From Actinobacillus minor NM305 (GTDB lineage: Bacteria; Pseudomonadota; Gammaproteobacteria; Enterobacterales; Pasteurellaceae), in the NCBI RefSeq assembly GCF_000175195.1, contig NZ_ACQL01000109.1, positions 1-64,000 on the forward strand: 64,000 bases of DNA. Direction: 5' to 3'. The position numbers and the translations under genes are program-made. Below the pieces are notes generated by a model, which saw nothing but the letters and a program-made list of their open reading frames with translations, was not told the origin of the DNA and made no database searches. Within the stretch, counting starts at the first letter, position 1; each line of letters begins with the position of its first letter. Below are positions 56,822 through 64,000 of the stretch, piece by piece.

Positions 56822-57865
56822 TTAATCCCGTCTTTGCGCAAAATAACTCGCCCTTTGCTCTTCCACTTTCTGCTCAAAGCTCTCAATTTCTTTCTGCATT
56901 TCGTCCAATAACATTTTTTCCGTTGGCAGATAAAGCTGATATTGGCTAGCGAAAATTTGTTTTTGGTTTTCAGGCAGGCTGAATTTGACGACCGCATCAT
57001 TTTTATCGGCGCAGAGCAAAATACCGATAGTCGGGTTTTCGTGGGGCAGTTTTTCCACACGGTCAAAATAGTTCACATACATTTGCAATTGCCCCAAATC
57101 TTGATGCGTGAGTTTGTGGGTTTTAATTTCAATTACCACAAAGCATTGCAACAAGCGGTTGTAAAACACCAAATCGGCAAAAAACTCATCACCATCCAAA
57201 TGCAGGCGTTTTTGACGAGCCACAAAGGAAAAGCCGTTGCCCAATTCCAACAGAAAATCTTGCAAATGGGTAATAATCGCTTGCTCCAAATCCTTTTCGT
57301 AATAAGCACTTTCACGGCGCAAGCCCAAAAACTCCAACACCATTGGATCTTTAATAATTTGTCTCGGATCGGTCGGTACCGTCTCATTTCTCGCCACCGC
57401 AAGTACACTGGCTTTATCGTTGCTTAACAATAAACGCTCGTACAAATTGCTGTAAATCTGCCGTTCCAACTGACGCGAACTCCAGTTATTTTTCACGCTT
57501 TCTGCAATATAAAACTCACGTTTGTCCGCATCATCAAGGCGTAATAACATACGATATTGCGTCCAGTTCAATTGCGATCGCACTGCGTTCGCAATTGGAA
57601 AGGTACGATAAAATTGGCGAAATAGCTCCAATTGGCGGCGCCCAAAAGCACTGCCAAATTCAGGCACAAGTTGCTGAGCTAGCTCTTTAATCAAGTAAGC
57701 GCCATAATCCGCCCGTTCTTGCCCTTGCTGTTCTTCTTCAAAAATCCGCTTGCCGATATGCCAATACATCAGCACCCGTTGGAAATCCACTGCACGAATA
57801 GCAGTTTCGCGGGATTGAAGGATGATTTGTTTGATGTCGGTGGTTAAAGTATTGGCTGTGAGCAT
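56822..57865 (-). CDS. yhcG: YhcG/PDDEXK nuclease family protein
   Basis: A 347-residue DUF1016-type protein. The N-terminal helical half (about 1-165; QSRETAIRAVDFQRVLMYWHIG and LVPEFGSAFGRRQLELFRQF) precedes a C-terminal PDDEXK nuclease fold with DLVFYNRLLQCFVVIEIKT (about 231-249; Asp and the ExK pair visible). It looks catalytically intact. YhcG-type genes are common in mobile and defence contexts, and they often occur near restriction genes, though none lies here. Part of the four-gene insert between hisB and hisH. Confidence 0.9.
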   Translation of the reverse strand: MLTANTLTTDIKQIILQSRETAIRAVDFQRVLMYWHIGKRIFEEEQQGQERADYGAYLIKELAQQLVPEFGSAFGRRQLELFRQFYRTFPIANAVRSQLNWTQYRMLLRLDDADKREFYIAESVKNNWSSRQLERQIYSNLYERLLLSNDKASVLAVARNETVPTDPRQIIKDPMVLEFLGLRRESAYYEKDLEQAIITHLQDFLLELGNGFSFVARQKRLHLDGDEFFADLVFYNRLLQCFVVIEIKTHKLTHQDLGQLQMYVNYFDRVEKLPHENPTIGILLCADKNDAVVKFSLPENQKQIFASQYQLYLPTEKMLLDEMQKEIESFEQKVEEQRASYFAQRRD

Positions 57866-57926
57866 GTTTTTTCCTTATCATTTCTACTTGTTACAAGCGG
57901 TCTGATTTCTACAAATTTTTGCAAAA

Positions 57927-58772
57927 TCAATCTCTTGAAATACGAATAGTTTTTTTAATATGTTTTAAATTTGCCACAATAGTAAATGTCATCACAATTA
58001 AAAGTGACCAAGCTCCCCATTTTCCTAAATGCACTGTTGTCCATGCTCCCATTTGGTTTGGATATTGCCAGATGCCGACAAACGTTCCGATATTTTCAGC
58101 TAACCAAATAAAAAAGCCAATTAATGCAAATGCTAATAAAAGCGGCATTCTTCGCTTGCGATCGTAAGGGGTGAAATAAACATAAGTGCGTGCATATAGT
58201 CCCATTGCAAATGCAGCTAAATACCAGCGATAGTCACCAATATAATGATGAGTAAAAAAATTCAAATAGATCAGTATAGCAACTAAGGTTGATAACCAAT
58301 AAGGTGGATGACTTTTTACTTTTAAATCAAATAATCGCCACGCCTGAATAATATAACTTCCCACCGCTGCATACATAAAACCGGTAAATAATGGTACACC
58401 ACCAATTTTAGTATAAGCAAAATCAGGATACGCCCAAGATTGTATACTGCTTGATGTTTTAAAATATTCCAAAATAAAACCAATAAAATGGAATAAGGTA
58501 ATGGATTTTATTTCATCGAGAGTTTCTAATTTTGTCCAGAACATAATACCTTGTACGATTAATGCAAAAATTAACAATAAATCGTAACGAGGTATATTCC
58601 AGATTCCTGCTTTAGGAATCATAAACATTGCAATAAAAAATAACCCCGCAAATAAACACGCTCTGGCTTCTTTTAATCCAAAAAATAGAAATTCAACACA
58701 AAAACGTTGTATGCCTTTTAATTGATTATTCGTTTGATGATAAATAAGCCATTGATCTAATTTATTGAGCAT
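57927..58772 (-). CDS. DUF817 family membrane protein
   Basis: A 281-residue inner-membrane protein with about eight membrane segments. The FCVEFLFFGLKEARACLFAG start (about 26-45), YFKTSSSIQSWAYPD motif (about 103-117), and HHYIGDYRWYLAAFA motif (about 176) define DUF817. Function unknown. Codon use is less AT-skewed than that of its neighbours. It lies between the coiled-coil membrane protein gene and yhcG. Confidence 0.85.
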   Translation of the reverse strand: MLNKLDQWLIYHQTNNQLKGIQRFCVEFLFFGLKEARACLFAGLFFIAMFMIPKAGIWNIPRYDLLLIFALIVQGIMFWTKLETLDEIKSITLFHFIGFILEYFKTSSSIQSWAYPDFAYTKIGGVPLFTGFMYAAVGSYIIQAWRLFDLKVKSHPPYWLSTLVAILIYLNFFTHHYIGDYRWYLAAFAMGLYARTYVYFTPYDRKRRMPLLLAFALIGFFIWLAENIGTFVGIWQYPNQMGAWTTVHLGKWGAWSLLIVMTFTIVANLKHIKKTIRISRD

Positions 58773-58780
58773 TTTAGTTC

Positions 58781-59878
58781 CTACTTCTTAAATTCTCTTA
58801 TCAAATTAGCTAGTTGTTCTAAGCCATCAAATGTACTAGGAACTTTATCTGCAGAAGACAAAATACTACTAAAAATTAAACTCTCAAATTTTTCTAGTGA
58901 AACTCCATCTTTTTCTTTTATCTCTTTTGCATAATCTGCATAACTCTGAATAAACTGACAAAGAGATTGCCTTAATTCAAGTTGCATTATTTGAGTTTGA
59001 ATTGAGTTATAGTGATTTAATACAACTCGGAAAAAATAAATCAAAATAATCTCTAAACCTAGAACAGGCAACATTTGCTCCCAGCCAATATCTTTCCACT
59101 GGATATTATATTCATGAAACCAATTTAGAAATCTCCCCCCAAGAAAAAACATTGGCAGTACAATTAAAAGAAAGCAAAATACAAACATAATTATAAAAGA
59201 AGTCCATTTAGCACATCTTTTCTGGGATAATAAATTTTCAAAACCTTGGGATAAACCGACAAAATTGAATGCTGTTTTTTGTTCTTTTAGTAGCTCTGCT
59301 AATTTATTAACGTTATTTTCTTTTTCTTTGATAAAATTTTCCAATCTACTTATTTTTGCAGCAAAATTAGATTTTAATGTTTCCGAGCTTTCTTCAACAT
59401 CTTTTAGATTGCTTTCATAATTTAGAAAAGCTTGAAATGATTTCTCTCCTAAATAATCATTTAGTAAATCAATATCAAATTGACCATTAATTAAATAGCT
59501 TAACCACGTCTGATGATCAGAATCTACAAATTTTATTGATTCTTTTTTAAATAAGACCCAATCACTATTAACCCAAGAATCTTTATAACCTTTTCTTTCT
59601 AAAGAAAAAACATACTCTCTTAAAAATCTAGCACAAGATAAATATAACTCATCTGAAATTCCAGTAATTCTAATATATCTTTCTGAAATATATTGAGATG
59701 TGTATTTAATACTAAATGGACAATACTCAGTCCATTCTTCGTAATCTTGTTCGAAACGTTCTAATATAGATTTACAGAATTTTAATTTTTCTGCATCTGA
59801 AATACTTATATTTTCTGCTGTTCGCTCATATTCTGTTAACTTATTAATTATAGTCTTTAATTTTTCCCTAGTTAGCAT
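58781..59878 (-). CDS. Coiled-coil membrane protein of unknown function
   Basis: A 365-residue AT-rich gene. The order is a helical N-terminal domain (1-150), a coiled coil (about 155-203), two membrane segments (about 225-246 and 269-287) and a cytoplasmic C-terminal domain (about 295-365, ending SSADKVPSTFDGLEQL). The start is set at 59878 (MLTREKLKT), with AAGGAA just upstream; a start at 59905 is less likely. I do not recognise the family. First gene of the insert between hisB and hisH; DUF817 follows after 8 bases. Confidence 0.65.
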   Translation of the reverse strand: MLTREKLKTIINKLTEYERTAENISISDAEKLKFCKSILERFEQDYEEWTEYCPFSIKYTSQYISERYIRITGISDELYLSCARFLREYVFSLERKGYKDSWVNSDWVLFKKESIKFVDSDHQTWLSYLINGQFDIDLLNDYLGEKSFQAFLNYESNLKDVEESSETLKSNFAAKISRLENFIKEKENNVNKLAELLKEQKTAFNFVGLSQGFENLLSQKRCAKWTSFIIMFVFCFLLIVLPMFFLGGRFLNWFHEYNIQWKDIGWEQMLPVLGLEIILIYFFRVVLNHYNSIQTQIMQLELRQSLCQFIQSYADYAKEIKEKDGVSLEKFESLIFSSILSSADKVPSTFDGLEQLANLIREFKK

Positions 59879-59900
59879 ATTCCTTCCCCATGATAGCGTA

Positions 59901-60046
59901 AGCATCCACGCTTGTTACAAAATCAAACTTTTAGCCCAAGCATGGATGCTTGAACTATCATTCCTTTACCAGCGGTAACTTTTCCAAAAAATTTTGCAAA
60001 TTCCTGCAACTCTTTTCCCCCACTCCCGCAAGCGGGTGAGGGGAAG
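59901..60046. repeat. Two REP-like palindromes between hisB and the accessory block
   Basis: AAGCATCCACGCTTG (59901-59915) and CAAGCATGGATGCTT (59938-59952) pair with one mismatch. CCCCCACTCCCGC and GCGGGTGAGGGG around 60017-60043 form a second imperfect palindrome. They sit at the boundary between hisB and the inserted genes. No gene was seen in the 176 bases. Confidence 0.6.
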
Positions 60047-60054
60047 ATGAGAGA

Positions 60055-61143
60055 TTATAAAACCCCTTTCGAACTCGGCAACTCATTCCCTTCGATACGA
60101 ATAGCTTGGCGTAAGGTTCTGCCGAACACTTTAAACAGGCTTTCGATTTTGTGATGATCATTGTCGCCTTTGGCTTTGATATGCAAGGTGGCAAGCATCG
60201 TGAAGGCGATAGATTGGAAGAAATGCTCTGTCAATTCAGTGCTGAAGTCGCCGACTTTTTCACGCTTGAAATCTGCTTTGAATTTAATAAACGGTCTGCC
60301 GGATAAATCCATTGCACATTGAGCTTGACATTCATCCATTGGCAACACAAAACCGAAACGGGCGATGCCACGTTTGTCGCCGATGGCTTGTTTTAAGGCA
60401 GTACCGAGGGCAAGGGCGGTGTCTTCAACGGTGTGGTGTTCGTCAATCCATAGGTCGCCTTTGCACGAGATGTTCATACGGAAACCGCCGTGAGTGGCGA
60501 TTTGGTCGAGCATATGGTCGAAAAAGCCCACGCCGGTTTTGATGTCGTTCACACCGGTTTCGTCCAGCCATACTTGCACTTTGATGTCCGTCTCTTTGGT
60601 TTTGCGCACCACTTCCCCATAGCGTGGTTGGCGGTCGCCGATATTAGTCACGGCTTCGCCCAATAATTTTTCCGCAATCAAATCCCAATTTAATTTTTCA
60701 GGGTGATATTGCAAGGCACGAATACCAAGATTTTCCGCCAACTGAACGTCTGTAGCACGGTCACCAATAACAAAACTGGTGGCAGGGTCGAACAGTTCAC
60801 GCTCAATATATTTTTGTAACAGCTTGGTTTTCGGTTTGCGGCAATCGCAGTTGTCTTCCGGTTTATGTGGGCAAATTAACACGTCATCAAACTCAATGCC
60901 TTGTGAGCGGAATAGTTCCATCATCGCATTGTGCGGTTTGTCGAAGGTCTCTTGTGGAAATGAACTCGTGCCTAAGCCGTCTTGATTGCTTACCATTACA
61001 AAGCGGTATTTGTGCTTGAGCTTGAGCAAGGCTGGGATCACATTCGGCTCAAATTTGAGTTTTTCTAAACTGTCGATTTGAAAATCGGTTTTTGGTTCGT
61101 CAATTAACGTGCCGTCACGGTCGATGAAAAGGGTTGGTTGCAT
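60055..61143 (-). CDS. hisB: Bifunctional histidinol-phosphatase / imidazoleglycerol-phosphate dehydratase
   Basis: A 362-residue bifunctional enzyme for the dehydratase and phosphatase steps. The N-terminal HAD phosphatase (about 1-165) opens [11 protein letters not shown] (Asp8, Asp10) and has a zinc-binding [15 protein letters not shown] loop (about 91). The C-terminal dehydratase (about 168-362) has [14 protein letters not shown] and [13 protein letters not shown] manganese motifs. Length matches E. coli HisB (355). The transposase block separates it from hisC. Confidence 0.97.
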   Translation of the reverse strand: MQPTLFIDRDGTLIDEPKTDFQIDSLEKLKFEPNVIPALLKLKHKYRFVMVSNQDGLGTSSFPQETFDKPHNAMMELFRSQGIEFDDVLICPHKPEDNCDCRKPKTKLLQKYIERELFDPATSFVIGDRATDVQLAENLGIRALQYHPEKLNWDLIAEKLLGEAVTNIGDRQPRYGEVVRKTKETDIKVQVWLDETGVNDIKTGVGFFDHMLDQIATHGGFRMNISCKGDLWIDEHHTVEDTALALGTALKQAIGDKRGIARFGFVLPMDECQAQCAMDLSGRPFIKFKADFKREKVGDFSTELTEHFFQSIAFTMLATLHIKAKGDNDHHKIESLFKVFGRTLRQAIRIEGNELPSSKGVL

Positions 61144-61159
61144 ATTGTTTCTCCGTTAT

Positions 61160-61273
61160 CCCCCACACGAGCCGTGTGGGGTTACATAATCCGAGCCACG
61201 CTGTGGCTCTAATTTTCTGACTATCAGCCACAGCGTGGCTGGGTTTATGTAGCCTAGGGCGGCTCGCCCTAGG
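61160..61273. repeat. REP-like array on the hisB side of the transposase
   Basis: Four hairpins follow in order: CCCCACAC/GTGTGGGG, GAGCCAC/GTGGCTC, CAGCCAC/GTGGCTG and CCTAGGGC/GCCCTAGG. The last 49 bases (61225-61273) match the 49 bases at 61728-61776 with four mismatches. The array ends at the base before the transposase stop codon. Confidence 0.85.
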
Positions 61274-61726
61274 TTATAGTTCTTGCTCTAAATATTCATT
61301 TACATCACCGAGCAAATTTTTCATTTCATCAATAAAAGTTTGCGATTTATGATGTTCTTTCTGTCGCTTAATGTAATTGATGACAGTCTCAATTTCGTGT
61401 TCACTGTAACTTAACGCACAATAACCTTTTGACCACGCATAAAAATCAGGAAAAAGTGCATTATGCATTTCAAGCCACTTATGACTGGCATTTTTTAACT
61501 GTCTCACAAAATCAGCGACTGCGATACTCGGATGAATTTCTACCAGCAGATGCAGATGATCAGGCATACCATTTACGCGATGCAAAATACATTTTTGCTG
61601 TTGGCAAAAAGCCCAAATATATTGGTATAACTCTCTTTCGTTTGCCTCATTAATTGCAGGGATACTTTGCAAAGTACGAAAAACGATATGATAAAAAAGT
61701 TTAGTATAGATCATATATTTTCTCAT
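61274..61726 (-). mobile_element. REP-associated / IS200-like tyrosine transposase
   Basis: A 150-residue Y1-type transposase of the IS200/IS605 or REP-associated (RAYT) class. The HUH motif reads PDHLHLLVE (His57, His59) and the nucleophile Tyr is likely Tyr118 in VINYIKRQKEHH; WSKGYCALSYSEHE precedes it. Such enzymes cut and rejoin single-stranded DNA at palindromic ends. The gene is intact and lies exactly between two 49-base direct repeats, within the hisC-hisB junction. MIYTKLF (61714) is an alternative start with a better ribosome site. Confidence 0.88.
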
Positions 61727-61727
61727 A

Positions 61728-61776
61728 CAGCCACAACGTGGCTGAGTTTACGGAGCCTAGGGCGGCTCGCCCTAGG
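61728..61776. repeat. REP-like repeat on the hisC side of the transposase
   Basis: CAGCCAC/GTGGCTG (61728-61744) and CCTAGGGC/GCCCTAGG (61756-61776) hairpins. It is a direct copy of 61225-61273 with four mismatches. It ends 4 bases before the hisC stop. Confidence 0.88.
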
Positions 61777-61780
61777 CAAA

Positions 61781-64000
<2,220 letters not shown>

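Noticed and set aside
56770-57066. 98-residue frame overlapping the end of yhcG
   Set aside because: It lies in another frame over the PDDEXK domain of yhcG, which is clearly the real gene.

Overview
The window is chromosomal DNA from a member of the Pasteurellaceae. It carries many copies of the 9-mer ACAAGCGGT (reverse ACCGCTTGT), the core of the Apl-type DNA uptake signal sequence used by the Actinobacillus pleuropneumoniae / Mannheimia / [Haemophilus] ducreyi branch. Gene content (ftsQAZ-lpxC, rpmF-plsX-fabH, manXYZ, an AniA-type nitrite reductase, comF) fits that branch. I cannot name the species.

Layout. 1-5.4 kb: end of the division and cell-wall cluster (ddlB-ftsQ-ftsA-ftsZ-lpxC). 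5.5-11.7 kb: slyD, ilvA, glmM, rpiA, serA and a PhnA-type zinc-ribbon gene, mostly single units closed by hairpin terminators. 11.8-19.8 kb, minus strand: a VirK/YbjX-like gene, yggU-yggT, yggL-trmB, then fabH, a 711-residue TPR-like protein of unknown role, plsX, rpmF and yceD. 20-25 kb, plus strand: ypjD, a CorC-type transporter, an NSS-family sodium symporter with its 30-residue MetS-type subunit, and a TRIC/YicG protein. 25-30 kb: copper nitrite reductase and a sucrose-use set (scrK, scrB, scrR) without a transporter. 30-35 kb, minus strand: nitroreductase, azlCD, a lone sapF, fbaA and pgk. 35-40.3 kb, plus strand: a DASS anion transporter and manXYZ-yobD. 40.4-44.9 kb: potD, satP, comF with a competence (CRP-S) site, a divergent LysR/doxX pair, and a deletion scar holding a response-regulator stub. 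44.9-47.8 kb: valS.

47.8-64 kb is the most unusual part: a histidine biosynthesis operon on the minus strand (hisD, hisC, hisB, hisH, hisA, hisF, hisIE; hisD runs off the right edge) split at nearly every joint by accessory genes. The insertions are a REP-associated/IS200-like transposase flanked by 49-bp repeats, a block with a coiled-coil membrane protein, a DUF817 protein, a YhcG nuclease and a tail-anchored protein, a MOSC protein, a BRO-N/DinD-like protein, and a small membrane protein. Downstream lies an ElaA-Fic-57 aa-zeta-kinase operon, then a membrane protein before valS. Several of these inserts are AT-rich with no function I recognise.

The intergenic DNA carries three kinds of recurrent structure: inverted pairs of uptake sequences that double as terminators, ~70-bp double-hairpin elements bounded by GTAGGG...CCCTAC, and REP-like palindromes of the CCTAGGGC/GCCCTAGG and GAGCCAC/GTGGCTC types, two of which bracket the transposase. 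No tRNA, rRNA or CRISPR array was seen.
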